From Mycobacteriales bacterium (lineage in GTDB: Bacteria; Actinomycetota; Actinomycetes; BP-191): DNA of 64,000 nt. Positions 11,574 through 20,194 of this stretch are shown piece by piece; positions within the stretch are counted from its first letter, which is position 1; the number at the start of each line of letters is the position of its first letter. The position numbers and the translations under genes are program-made. The notes beneath the pieces are model-generated. The model was not told the origin of the DNA, made no database searches, and saw only the letters and a program-made list of their open reading frames with translations. The stretch is from assembly GCA_035714365.1 (NCBI GenBank), contig DASTMB010000061.1, forward strand, positions 1 through 64,000. The letters are read 5' to 3'.

Positions 11574-11597
11574 CGGGGAGCCCCGAAGGGCTCCCCG
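11574..11597 (-). terminator. Very stable UUCG-capped hairpin after gmd
   Basis: A perfect 10-bp inverted repeat (11574-11583 with 11588-11597). Read on the minus strand the loop is TTCG closed by C-G, the extra-stable cUUCGg tetraloop. No U-tract follows, which is common for actinobacterial terminators. It lies between the gmd stop and the NYN gene start, so it either ends or attenuates the gmd transcript or shields the NYN leader. Confidence 0.55.
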
Positions 11598-11682
11598 GCG
11601 GTGCAATGCGCAGGCCGTGTGGACCTGCGGGGTGGTAATGCCGTCATTCTACCGGCCGCGCACAGCCGGTCAACCGGCCGAC

Positions 11683-12696
11683 CTAGCGGTCGGTGCGGAC
11701 GGTGCGGCCGCTGCGTTCGTCGTCGAGGAGCCGCACGTCGGCGTCGACCATGAGGTCGACCAGCGCCGTGCCGTACGTCTCGGCGCGCCAGCCGAGCTCG
11801 CGCTCCGCCTTGCCCGCGTCGCCGATGAGCGCGTCGACCTCGGCGGGGCGTTCGTACCGCTTGTCGATCGAGACGTGCTTCGCCGGGTCGAGGCCGGCGC
11901 GCGCGAACGCCGCGTCGCAGAACTCCCGCACGGTCATCGCCGTCCCGGTGGCGAGGACGTAGTCGGCGGGCTCGTCCTGCTGGAGCATCCGCCACATCCC
12001 CTCGACGTACTCGGGGGCGTACCCCCAGTCGCGTACGGCGTCGAGGTTGCCGAGGTAGAGCTTGTCCTGGATGCCGGCGGCGATCCGCGCGACGGCGCGG
12101 GTGATCTTGCGGGTGACGAACGTCTCGCCGCGGCGCGGGGACTCGTGGTTGAACAGGATGCCGTTGACGGCGTAGAGGCCGTACGACTCGCGGTAGTTGA
12201 CGGTGATCCAGTAGCCGTAGAGCTTCGCGCAGCCGTAGGGCGAGCGCGGGTGGAACGGCGTCCCCTCGTGCTGCGGCGGCGGCGTCGAGCCGTACATCTC
12301 CGACGACGACGCCTGGTAGAAGCGGCACGGCACGCCGGCCGCGCGGATCGACTCGAGGAGGCGGACGGTGCCGAGGCCGGTGGTGTCGCCGGTGTAGTCG
12401 GGCAGCTCGAACGACACCTTGACGTGCGACTGCGCGGCCAGGTGGTAGACCTCGTCCGGCGCGATGTCGCGCAGCAGGTTGACCAGACCGACGCCCTCGG
12501 TGAGGTCGGCGTGGTGCAGGCAGAGCCGCCGGTCGGCGTCGTGCGGGTCCTGGTAGATGTGGTCGATCCGGTCGGTGTTGAACGTCGACGCGCGGCGCAG
12601 GAAGCCGTGCACGACGTACCCCTTGGCCAGTAGCAGCTCGGCGAGGTACGAGCCGTCCTGGCCGGTGATCCCCGTGATCAACGCGGTCTTGGTCAC
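11683..12696 (-). CDS. gmd: GDP-mannose 4,6-dehydratase
   Basis: 337 residues, standard length. It makes GDP-4-keto-6-deoxy-D-mannose from GDP-mannose, the first committed step to GDP-fucose. The NADP motif [13 protein letters not shown] begins at residue 8 and a further family signature is [13 protein letters not shown]. The catalytic region is SSSEMYG with Tyr154-x3-Lys158 ([10 protein letters not shown]). The nucleotide-binding [19 protein letters not shown] is intact. The GTG start at 12696 overlaps the stop of the DUF4012 gene (GTGA). Its product is the substrate of fcl. Confidence 0.96.
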   Translation of the reverse strand: MTKTALITGITGQDGSYLAELLLAKGYVVHGFLRRASTFNTDRIDHIYQDPHDADRRLCLHHADLTEGVGLVNLLRDIAPDEVYHLAAQSHVKVSFELPDYTGDTTGLGTVRLLESIRAAGVPCRFYQASSSEMYGSTPPPQHEGTPFHPRSPYGCAKLYGYWITVNYRESYGLYAVNGILFNHESPRRGETFVTRKITRAVARIAAGIQDKLYLGNLDAVRDWGYAPEYVEGMWRMLQQDEPADYVLATGTAMTVREFCDAAFARAGLDPAKHVSIDKRYERPAEVDALIGDAGKAERELGWRAETYGTALVDLMVDADVRLLDDERSGRTVRTDR

Positions 12697-14423
12697 GTCC
12701 CGAACCCTCTCACCGTCACGTCGTCCGCGGCGACCCCCGGCGCCGGCCGGACCAGTGGCGCGCCGCGCCCGGGGTCGCGGACGGTCAGCACCAGCACGCG
12801 CTCCCGGCCCGGGTCGACGGGCAGGAACGCCGACAGCACCGGGTGCCCGCGCTCGGTCTCCGACTCCATCGCCAGCGCCGCGCCGTCCAGCGTCGCGCCG
12901 AGCAGCCCGCCGCCGGTCGTCGTGAACACCGACAGGTAGACGCGGTGCTGCCCCGGCACCGGCGCCTTGAGGCCGGGCAGGTCGAGCCGGTTGGAGACGT
13001 ACGCGGGCAGGCCGGGCGGGGCGTCGTTGCGCAGTCGGACGGTGATCCGCGACGTCTCGGCGTCGACCCGCTCGTACGTCACGGAGCGGCGCAGGTAGTA
13101 GTCGAGCTTGTTGCCGGCGGCGTTCTGCGTCGTCACCTCGACGTACGGGCGGTCCGTCTCGGGGAGTACGCCCGCGATCGGCGCGGCGGCCAGCGCGGCC
13201 GCCTCGTCCGGGTGCTCCGACGCGACCTGGAGGTGCCGTGACCCGGCGGCGGAGGCGAGCGCGGAGAGCAGCGACGCGGAGGCGCGCGTGGACACCACCC
13301 GCTGGTACGCCGCCCGCGCGACGTCCTGGAGGTACGCGTCGCGGGCGCGGTTGTCGGCGGCGTACCGCGCGTACGCCTCCCGCTCGGTCAGGTCGACGAC
13401 GTTGTCGGCGGTGACGACCTCGCCGGACGCGAGCCGGGCCGGGCCGGTGACCCGGAGGATCGCGGCCAGGCCGACCGGGTCGACCGCGATCGTGCCGTCG
13501 AGGCGTTCGCCGCCGTGGGTGCGCGCCCACAGCGCGGTCCACACCGCCGACGCGGCGGGGAAGTGCGGGCTCATGTTCGCGTTCACCCAGTACGACCGGG
13601 CGGCGAAGCGGTCGTACCGCGCGGCGAACTCCGGGCCGAGGTCCACCGCGGGGACCGCGACGTTGCGCAGCAACGAGTTGGTGCCGAGCTCGCGCAGCCG
13701 CAGCCGGCCGCGGTCGGCCTCGAGGATGGCGTACGCGCCGAGCAGGCCGCCGGAGCCGCGCAGCTCGGCGTTGGTGAGGATCGCGACGAAGTACCGGCGC
13801 GGCCCCTCCGCGCCGAGCATCGGCGGCCCGAGCCGCGCGCCCAGCTCGGCCACGGCGGCGCTGCCGCGCAACGACGCCAGCTCGCCCAGCAGCGACGACC
13901 GCGCGGAGCGCACCGGCCCCAGCACGAACGACGCCGGCAGCGCGCGCACCCGCGCCTCGGTCGCGGTGAGCGACGAGACGACCCGCGCCAGCGGCTCCCG
14001 CGCCGCGACGAGCGGGTCCAGCGCGACGCGGTCGCCGGAGGGGCGCAGCGCGTCGTACGTCAGCCCGGCGGCGACGCGGTCCAGCGCGGGGAGCGCGTCG
14101 CGCGCCAGGTCGTCGGCGGCGCGGGCGAGGCCGCCGGAGGTGCGCAGCGTGCGGCCGAGGTACGGCACGTGCGACAGGCCGGTCCAGACCGGGTCGGACG
14201 TGAGGGAGCGGGCCGCGCGCGTCTCGTGGCGCAGCCGCGCCAGCCGCGCCGCGACGTCGCCGCCGGCGGCGGGCGTGTGCGAGGTGAGCGCGCTACGGAG
14301 CGGGCCGACCTCGGCGCGGGCGGCGTTGAGGTGGGAGCGGGCGAGGACGCCGCGGACGCCGGTCCAGCCGAGCGCCGCGAGCAGCGCGACGAGCCCGAGC
14401 AGGAGGAGCCGGCGCGGTCTCAG
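12693..14423 (-). CDS. DUF4012-family membrane-anchored protein
   Basis: About 576 residues with one N-terminal membrane helix ([17 protein letters not shown]) and a large extracytoplasmic part. The DUF4012 hallmark is [23 protein letters not shown]; the segment also has [15 protein letters not shown] and a C-terminal beta-rich domain. The family is common in Actinobacteria beside polysaccharide genes, and its biochemical role is unproven. No ATG or GTG fits the start. A CTG at 14423 overlapping the upstream stop as CTGA is the best placed, so the start is uncertain. It is coupled to gmd downstream and to the LPxTG gene upstream. Confidence 0.8.
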   Translation of the reverse strand: MRPRRLLLLGLVALLAALGWTGVRGVLARSHLNAARAEVGPLRSALTSHTPAAGGDVAARLARLRHETRAARSLTSDPVWTGLSHVPYLGRTLRTSGGLARAADDLARDALPALDRVAAGLTYDALRPSGDRVALDPLVAAREPLARVVSSLTATEARVRALPASFVLGPVRSARSSLLGELASLRGSAAVAELGARLGPPMLGAEGPRRYFVAILTNAELRGSGGLLGAYAILEADRGRLRLRELGTNSLLRNVAVPAVDLGPEFAARYDRFAARSYWVNANMSPHFPAASAVWTALWARTHGGERLDGTIAVDPVGLAAILRVTGPARLASGEVVTADNVVDLTEREAYARYAADNRARDAYLQDVARAAYQRVVSTRASASLLSALASAAGSRHLQVASEHPDEAAALAAAPIAGVLPETDRPYVEVTTQNAAGNKLDYYLRRSVTYERVDAETSRITVRLRNDAPPGLPAYVSNRLDLPGLKAPVPGQHRVYLSVFTTTGGGLLGATLDGAALAMESETERGHPVLSAFLPVDPGRERVLVLTVRDPGRGAPLVRPAPGVAADDVTVRGFGT

Positions 14424-14977
14424 GACCGTACGGCGTAGGGGCGGCGGCGGTACACGAGGACGACGCCGGAGCCGGCGACGACGAGGCCGAAGCCGAGGAG
14501 CAGCGCGGGGACGGTCGTGTCGCTGCCGGTCTTGGGCAGGCCGCCGGTGCCGCGCTCGAAGCGGGTGCCGTGGACCTCGTCGCCCTTCTGGTAGCAGACG
14601 CTGCCGGCGACGGTGACGTCGGAGCGGACCTCGTGCTTGCCCTTTCCGCCGGCGGCGTCGCCGCGCGCGACGAGCGTGTGGCGGCCCTGCGGCGCGTGCT
14701 CGTCGAAGCAGACCTTGGTCTTGAACCCGCCCTTGCTGTCGGCGACGACGGTCTGCACGACGTGGCGGCTGCCGTCCGGGTAGACGTCGGTGATGGTGAT
14801 GCTCGCGCCGGGCGCGAAGCCCTCGCCGGAGAAGTTCGTGCACTGGCACTGCTTGAGCTCGCTGCGGGTCACCTTGCCTGCGCCGACGGACGGCGGGTAC
14901 TGCGCGAGCGCAGGGGTCACCGCGCCGCCGAGCAGGAACGCGGCGAGCAGCCCCCCGACCAGAGTCCGGAACCTCAC
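14420..14977 (-). CDS. Secreted LPxTG-type surface protein
   Basis: 185 residues from GTG 14977, which has AGAGGG eight bases upstream; a GTG at 14986 is an alternative. A signal peptide (RTLVGGLLAAFLLGGA to PALA) is followed by a beta-rich domain with GFAPGASITITDVYPDG and four Cys (QCQC, VCFDE and VCYQK). It ends in a sorting signal: LPKTGSD, a hydrophobic helix and RRR. Such proteins are cut by sortase and linked to peptidoglycan. It is the first gene of the coupled LPxTG-DUF4012-gmd set, which suggests a link between this wall protein and the fucose-containing glycan. Confidence 0.8.
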   Translation of the reverse strand: MRFRTLVGGLLAAFLLGGAVTPALAQYPPSVGAGKVTRSELKQCQCTNFSGEGFAPGASITITDVYPDGSRHVVQTVVADSKGGFKTKVCFDEHAPQGRHTLVARGDAAGGKGKHEVRSDVTVAGSVCYQKGDEVHGTRFERGTGGLPKTGSDTTVPALLLGFGLVVAGSGVVLVYRRRPYAVRS

Positions 14978-15258
14978 GTACGACACCCTCTTGTTCCCCC
15001 CGGAACGCGGACCGCGCCCGCGAGCGGCGCTGAGCCCTGACCACACCTGCCGCGCAACCCGGTACGCCCCGAGGTCACCCGCCCCCTGCTCCTGACAACG
15101 TACGTCTCCCGCATCTGTCTCGGTGCGGAACGGGTGAACCTTGACCCAGGTTACGCCGCCGACACACCCTGCTCGCGTTCGCGGAGGTGCCGGGCGCGGC
15201 GGGGGACGGCAGGTAGCCTCGGACGAAACGCCCCCGAGACCGTGAGGAGCGCCGCCGC

Positions 15259-16359
15259 GTGGCGACCCGACGCACCGCCCTCCGCACGTTCGCGGCCCTC
15301 GCCGCGACCGCGGTGGCGCTGACCCTGGCCCCCCGCGTGGCGGTCGCCGACCCGAGCCGGCCGACGATCGAGGCGAAGCGCCGGCTGGAGCAGCTCACCG
15401 TCGAGGTCGAGACGGCCGCGGAGCACTACAACGAGGCCCGGATCGCGCTGGAGTCGGCCCGGCGCGAGTCGGCGCGGGCGTTCGCGCGGGTGCAAGCGAA
15501 GGAGGCGGAGGTCGCCGCCGGCCAGCGCGGGCTCGGCGACCTCATCGCGGCGGCGTACCGCTCGGGCGGCGGCGTCGACCCGCTCGTCGCGCTGCTCACG
15601 ACGTCGACGCCGCAGGACTTCCTCGACCGCGCCGGCACCATCGACGCGGTCGGGCGCAACCGCGAGGGACAGATCAGGACGTTGCGGGCGGCGCGGCGCG
15701 CGCTGGAGCACGAGCGGCAGCTCGCGGCGGAGAAGGTGAAGGCCGCCGACGCGATCGCCGCCGACATGGAACGCACCCGCCGGCGCATCGAGAAGTCCGT
15801 CGCCGAGCAGGAGGCGCTGGTCGCGCGGCTGGAGACGGCCGACGCCCGCCGCGAACGCCTCGAACGCGAGGCCGCCGCGCGCCGCGCGGCCCAGCTCGCC
15901 GCGGCGCGGGCCGAGGCGGCCCGCCGGGCGGCGGCGGAGGCGGCGCGCCGGGCGGCGCTGCGCGCCTCGCGCACGCGCTCGTTCCGCCCCACGGCGTACG
16001 CCGGGCCGGCCAGCGGCCGCGCGTCGGTCGCCGTGGCGGAGGCGTACCGGCAGCTCGGCAAGCCGTACCGGTGGGGCGCGGCCGGGCCGGACTCGTTCGA
16101 CTGCTCCGGCCTGACCATGTGGGCGTGGGCGAAGGCGGGCGTCAGCCTGCCGCACCACAGCGGCTCGCAGTACCAGCAGGGCCGGCACGTCTCCCGCGGC
16201 GAGCTCCAGCCCGGCGACCTCGTGTTCTTCGGCAGCCCGATCCACCACGTCGGCATCTACGTCGGCGGCGGCAACATGATCAGCGCACCGCAGACCGGCG
16301 ATGTCGTCAAGGTGCAGCCGGCGTTCCGCGACGACTACGTCGGCGCCACCCGCTTGTAG
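15259..16359 (+). CDS. Secreted NlpC/P60 peptidoglycan endopeptidase with coiled coil
   Basis: 366 residues. A signal peptide (RTFAALAATAVALTLAP, cut near VADPS) is followed by two long coiled coils (about 35-110 and 140-240, very rich in Ala, Arg and Glu) and an NlpC/P60 domain from about residue 257. Cys282 in SFDCSGLTMWAW and the His pair at 329-330 in HHVGIYVGGG are catalytic. The enzyme cuts peptide stems of peptidoglycan, and the coiled coil resembles RipA/CwlO-type regulators of daughter-cell separation. The GTG start has GAGGAG upstream. A TAGCCT (-10-like) at 15214-15219 would give a leader of about 33 bases. Confidence 0.9.
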   Translation: MATRRTALRTFAALAATAVALTLAPRVAVADPSRPTIEAKRRLEQLTVEVETAAEHYNEARIALESARRESARAFARVQAKEAEVAAGQRGLGDLIAAAYRSGGGVDPLVALLTTSTPQDFLDRAGTIDAVGRNREGQIRTLRAARRALEHERQLAAEKVKAADAIAADMERTRRRIEKSVAEQEALVARLETADARRERLEREAAARRAAQLAAARAEAARRAAAEAARRAALRASRTRSFRPTAYAGPASGRASVAVAEAYRQLGKPYRWGAAGPDSFDCSGLTMWAWAKAGVSLPHHSGSQYQQGRHVSRGELQPGDLVFFGSPIHHVGIYVGGGNMISAPQTGDVVKVQPAFRDDYVGATRL

Positions 16360-16448
16360 CCGCCCCGACGTTTTTCGCGGATTCCGATTGCGGGCTCCCC
16401 GGACCGCACGTACCGTGGCGGTACGCGAGAAGGGAGGTGGTCCGACGC

Positions 16449-16487
16449 ATGCATGATCAACGGACTCGTGAGGTGGCTGTCCGCTAG
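16449..16487 (+). CDS. 12-residue mini-ORF with very strong ribosome binding site
   Basis: ATG at 16449 encodes MHDQRTREVAVR and stops at TAG. AGGGAGGTGG ends eight bases before the ATG, the strongest ribosome binding site near here and far better than those of neighbouring genes. A nested hairpin starts right after the stop. The arrangement (strong site, tiny peptide, hairpin) resembles a regulatory leader peptide for the downstream cyclic-di-GMP gene, or a conserved actinobacterial small ORF. Neither is proven. Confidence 0.5.
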   Translation: MHDQRTREVAVR

Positions 16488-16534
16488 CCGCCGGTCCTGA
16501 AGTGCCCCTCCGGGCGCCTCCCGGCGCACGGCGG
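16488..16534 (+). promoter_or_regulatory. Nested hairpin following the mini-ORF
   Basis: Three stacked stems: CCGCC (16488-16492) with GGCGG (16530-16534), GTGC (16502-16505) with GCAC (16526-16529), and CCGGG (16510-16514) with CCCGG (16520-16524). No U-tract follows. It is a candidate attenuator or stability element coupled to translation of the mini-ORF. Confidence 0.4.
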
Positions 16535-16769
16535 AGACCAAGACAGACACCGCGCCCCCGGGTGCCGGCCCTTGTCCAGCCGGCCCTCGCCGGACGACCG
16601 CACGGTCGCTCCCGGCGAGGCAAGCCCGGGGGTTGTCTGTGTCCGGATTCCGACCGTTCCCCGCAGGAATGGCCCGCCCGGGCCATGTTCGGCCGCCGCG
16701 CCCGCTCCGTACCGTGGTGGTCCGCGGTTGCCCCGCGCCGCGCCCAGCCTTCCCCGCCCCCGAAGGACC

Positions 16770-19700
16770 ATGACCAGGACCCGGTCGCGCTCCGAGCGCG
16801 CCAGAACGCTGCTGCCGCTCGCCGCGCTCGTCGTCGGCACCGGCACCTCCGTCGCGTCCAGCGGCTACCTCGCGCGGACCCAGCACCGCGACACGCGGGA
16901 ACGGTTCGCGCACCGGTCGGCGGAGGCCGTGCACGCGCTGGTCCACGGCCTGGACTCCTCCGGCGACGCGCTGCGCGGCGTGCGCGGGCTGTTCGACGGC
17001 GCGGCCCCGCCGCCGGAGAGCCAGTTCCGGCGGTTCGTCGACTCGCTCGACGTCGGCGCCCGCTACCCCGGCGTCGTCTCCGTCTCCTACGTCCGCGACG
17101 ACGCCGCCCGCGCGCCCGCGTACACGGTGCGGCTCGGCCCGGGGCCGGACCTCACCGGCAGCCCGGAGGCCGCCGCCGCGCAGGACCACGCGCGCGACGC
17201 CGGCGCGCCCGTCGTGACGCCGCCGCTGCGGCCGCCCGGCGGCGCCGGCCCGGCGACGTTCGTCGTCTACCTGCCCGTCTACCGCGGCGGCGGCACGCCG
17301 CCGACGGTCCCGCAGCGCCGCGCCCGGCTGGCCGGCTGGGTCGCCGGCTCGTTCGTCGGCGAGGCGTTCGTCGGCGGCCGGCTGGCGGGCGCCACCGCCG
17401 TGGAGGCGGCGTTGTACGAGGGGCCGGTGGCGGAGCCCGGCGCGCTCGCCGGCGCCTCCCCCGGCTACGCCGACGCCGTCGGCGGCGACGGCATGGTCAG
17501 CGACACCCGCGCCGAGGTGTTCGGGATGCCGTGGACGGTGCGGACGGTCGCGCCGCCGGGCTTCACCCCAGCGTCGTACGTCGTCGCGCCGTGGCTGCTG
17601 CTCGTCGGCAGCCTGGTCCTCACGGTGCTCTGCGCGTTCGTGCTGCGGCTGCTGCTGTCCGCCCGCGGCCGGGCCGAACGCCTCGCCGCCGAGACCACGG
17701 ACACGTTGCGGGAGAGCGAGGAACGCTTCCGCGCGCTCGCCGACCACTCGCCCACCGGCGTCTTCTTCGCCGGCGCCGACGGCGAGCTGTCGTACTGGAA
17801 CCCGCGGCTGCTCGCCATGGCCGGCGTCGACGACCTCGCCGGGCGGAACCCGCGCGACCTCGTCCACCCCGACGACCGGACGCGGATCGACGCCGCGTGG
17901 GACGGCGCGCTGGCGACGCACGAGGTGTTCCGGGCGACGTTCCGCGTCCGCTGCCCCGACGGCTCCTCGCGCTGGCTCGACGTCGCCGCCGGGCCGACGC
18001 GGGACGCGCGCGGCGCCGTCACCGGCTGGGTCGGCAGCGCCGACGACGTCACCAACGACGTCGAGGCGCGGCGGCACACCGACCGGCTCACCCGCATCCT
18101 CGAGCACACCACCGACCTCGTGACGCTGACCGACCCGGCCGGCGAGGTGGTGTGGGCGAACGAGGCGGCGCGGGCGTTCCTCCGCGACGCCGGGCTGGTG
18201 CCGCACCGGCTCGGCGACCTCGTCGCGCCGGGCGCCCGGGGGTACTTCGCCGATGTCGTACTGCCGGCGTTGCGCCGCGACGGCGTGTGGAGCGGCGAGC
18301 TGTCGCTGCTCGCCGGCGACGGCCGCGAGGTGCCGGTGTCGCAGCTCATCCAGGCGCACCACGGCGCCGACGGCGCCGTCGAGTACTACTCGTTCAGCGC
18401 CCGCGACCTCACCGAGCGCCGCGACTACCAGACACGGCTCGCGCACGAGGTGCTGCACGACCGGCTGACCGGCCTGCCGAACCGCGCGCTGTTCGTCGAC
18501 CGGCTCACGCAGAGCGTCGCGCGCACCGCGCGGCGGGACTCGTTGCTGGCGGTGCTGTTCATCGACCTGGACCGGTTCAAGCTGGTCAACGACTCCCTCG
18601 GCCACGAGGCCGGCGACCGGCTGCTGCTCGAGGTCGCGGCGCGGCTGCAGAGCGTGCTGCGTTCCGGCGACACGGCGGCGCGGTTCGGCGGCGACGAGTT
18701 CACGCTGCTCTGCGAGGAGGTCGTCGACGAGGCGCAGGCCACCGCCATCGCCAACCGCGTGCTCTCCGTCCTCGCCGTGCCGTTCGTGCTGCACGGCTCG
18801 CCCGTCCACCTCACCGGGTCGGTCGGCATCGTGCTCTCCGACGGCGGCCCCGGCACCCGGCCGGAGGACCTGCTGCGCGACGCCGACGCGGCGTTGCACC
18901 GCGCCAAGGACCTCGGCAAGGCGCGGTACGAGCTGTTCGACGAACGGGTGCGCGCCTCCGCGCTGGCGCGGTTCCACACCGAGACCGCGCTGCACGACGC
19001 CATCGAGCTCGGCCAGCTCCGCGTCCACTACCAGCCCGAGGTCTGCCTGCGCACCGGCCGCGTCGTCGCGGCCGAGGCGCTCGTCCGCTGGCTGCACCCG
19101 GTCAAGGGGCTGGTCGCGCCGGACGAGTTCGTGCCGCTCGCCGAGGAGACCGGCCTGATCGACCGGATCGGCGCCTGGGTGCTGCGCGAGGCGTGCGCGC
19201 AGGCCGCCCGGTGGCGGGACCTGCGCGACGACGGCAAGCCGTTCGTCGTCTGGGTCAACCTCTCCCCGCGCCAGCTCGGCCCGGACGTCGTCGACCTCGT
19301 CGCCCGCGCGATCGCCGAGACCGGCGTCGCGCCCGACCAGCTCGGCCTCGAGGTCACCGAGACCGCGCTGCTCGGCGACATCGACGCCGCCGTCGACGTG
19401 CTGCAACGGCTCCGCGCGCTCGGCGTGCGCATCGTCATCGACGACTTCGGCACCGGCTACTCGTCGCTCGCCTACCTGCGCCGGCTGCCGGTCGACGGCG
19501 TGAAGATCGACCGGTCGTTCGTCTCCTCGCTCGGCTCCTCGAAGGAGGACGAGGCGATCGTCGGCGCCGTCGTCGGCATGGCGTCCGCGCTGCGCCTCAC
19601 CACCGTCGCCGAGGGCGTCGAGACGCGCGAGCAGCTCGACCACGTCGTACGGCTCGGGGTGGAGATGGCGCAGGGGTTCTACTTCGCGCGGCCGGCGCCG

Positions 19701-19814
19701 TTCGGCTCGCTCGACGCCTTGCTGGCGCACCCGCCCGACTGGCCGGGGCTGGACCTGCCCGCGCCGCGCGAGGCGGTCGCCGACCTCCGCGCCGCCCGCC
19801 GCCGCCGCGGCTAG
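16770..19814 (+). CDS. Membrane CHASE-PAS-PAS-GGDEF-EAL cyclic-di-GMP enzyme
   Basis: 1014 residues from ATG 16770 (AAGGA just upstream). Membrane helix at about 12-34; extracellular CHASE sensor at about 60-265 (FRRFVDSLDVGARYPGVVSV); second helix at about 273-297; PAS at about 312-430 and 440-555; GGDEF from about 560, with the intact active site RFGGDEF near 637; EAL from about 735, with AEALVRW near 768, DDFGTGYSSL near 890 and QGFYFARP. Both catalytic motifs are complete, so it could make and degrade cyclic-di-GMP, with balance set by an external ligand. The target pathway is not evident, although exopolysaccharide genes are close. Confidence 0.93.
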   Translation: MTRTRSRSERARTLLPLAALVVGTGTSVASSGYLARTQHRDTRERFAHRSAEAVHALVHGLDSSGDALRGVRGLFDGAAPPPESQFRRFVDSLDVGARYPGVVSVSYVRDDAARAPAYTVRLGPGPDLTGSPEAAAAQDHARDAGAPVVTPPLRPPGGAGPATFVVYLPVYRGGGTPPTVPQRRARLAGWVAGSFVGEAFVGGRLAGATAVEAALYEGPVAEPGALAGASPGYADAVGGDGMVSDTRAEVFGMPWTVRTVAPPGFTPASYVVAPWLLLVGSLVLTVLCAFVLRLLLSARGRAERLAAETTDTLRESEERFRALADHSPTGVFFAGADGELSYWNPRLLAMAGVDDLAGRNPRDLVHPDDRTRIDAAWDGALATHEVFRATFRVRCPDGSSRWLDVAAGPTRDARGAVTGWVGSADDVTNDVEARRHTDRLTRILEHTTDLVTLTDPAGEVVWANEAARAFLRDAGLVPHRLGDLVAPGARGYFADVVLPALRRDGVWSGELSLLAGDGREVPVSQLIQAHHGADGAVEYYSFSARDLTERRDYQTRLAHEVLHDRLTGLPNRALFVDRLTQSVARTARRDSLLAVLFIDLDRFKLVNDSLGHEAGDRLLLEVAARLQSVLRSGDTAARFGGDEFTLLCEEVVDEAQATAIANRVLSVLAVPFVLHGSPVHLTGSVGIVLSDGGPGTRPEDLLRDADAALHRAKDLGKARYELFDERVRASALARFHTETALHDAIELGQLRVHYQPEVCLRTGRVVAAEALVRWLHPVKGLVAPDEFVPLAEETGLIDRIGAWVLREACAQAARWRDLRDDGKPFVVWVNLSPRQLGPDVVDLVARAIAETGVAPDQLGLEVTETALLGDIDAAVDVLQRLRALGVRIVIDDFGTGYSSLAYLRRLPVDGVKIDRSFVSSLGSSKEDEAIVGAVVGMASALRLTTVAEGVETREQLDHVVRLGVEMAQGFYFARPAPFGSLDALLAHPPDWPGLDLPAPREAVADLRAARRRRG

Positions 19815-19909
19815 GCACGCGATCGCGGCAGGCGGGGCGCGGCCTCGCGGTGGCGAACGGGAACGGCAGGCGACCGTCCCGGGCGCCAACGGGGTCGAGG
19901 GGAACACGG

Positions 19910-20194
19910 ATGAGAAGGCTGGCGGCTCTGCTGCTCCTGCTCACCGTTGCCCCGGTGGCGCCCGCGCGAGCAGCCACGCCCGCGCCGACGAGCTTGGTCA
20001 CCATCAAGGCGGCGCGGCACGCCCGCATGACGGTGACGCTCCCCAAGCCACCCGGGAGATGGCTCGTCTTTAGATCGGTGATGCCGGCTGCCGCTGCTGG
20101 GCAATTCGCGGATTCGCCCACCGATCACATTGCCGCTGGTTACAGTCCCCACAGCAGCCGACCTCAGTCGGTGGTGGATCGGGGGACCCGATGA
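19910..20194 (+). pseudogene. Secreted protein remnant, truncated at an insertion junction
   Basis: An ORF of 94 residues from ATG 19910 (GAGGGG seven bases upstream). It begins with a convincing signal peptide (RRLAALLLLLTVAPVAPA) and about 25 residues of ordinary secreted-protein sequence (SLVTIKAARHARMTVTLPKP). From about base 20065 composition and base use change and the frame reads low-complexity sequence without domain character. I read it as a host gene whose 3' part was replaced by incoming DNA. Its stop overlaps the next start as ATGA, so expression as a short leader-like peptide is not excluded. Confidence 0.5.

Larger units (their letters stand above)
16360..16769 (+). other. 410-base leader region before the GGDEF-EAL gene
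   Basis: No full-length gene is seen here. The region holds a 12-codon mini-ORF at 16449-16487 and a nested hairpin at 16488-16534. The remainder to 16769 is GC-rich without a clear promoter. An in-frame upstream extension of the GGDEF-EAL frame to 16572 exists, but its composition does not look like protein. Confidence 0.5.

Noticed and set aside
15100-15258. Possible cyclic-di-AMP (ydaO) riboswitch before the NlpC/P60 gene
   Set aside because: Such riboswitches often precede wall hydrolases and a GGGTGAAC string is present, but the other conserved blocks of the class could not be found, so it is not called.
16572-16769. 66-codon N-terminal extension of the CHASE-GGDEF-EAL protein
   Set aside because: The extension is Pro/Arg-rich, lacks a membrane or signal feature and has no ribosome binding site; ATG 16770 has AAGGA and directly precedes the first helix.
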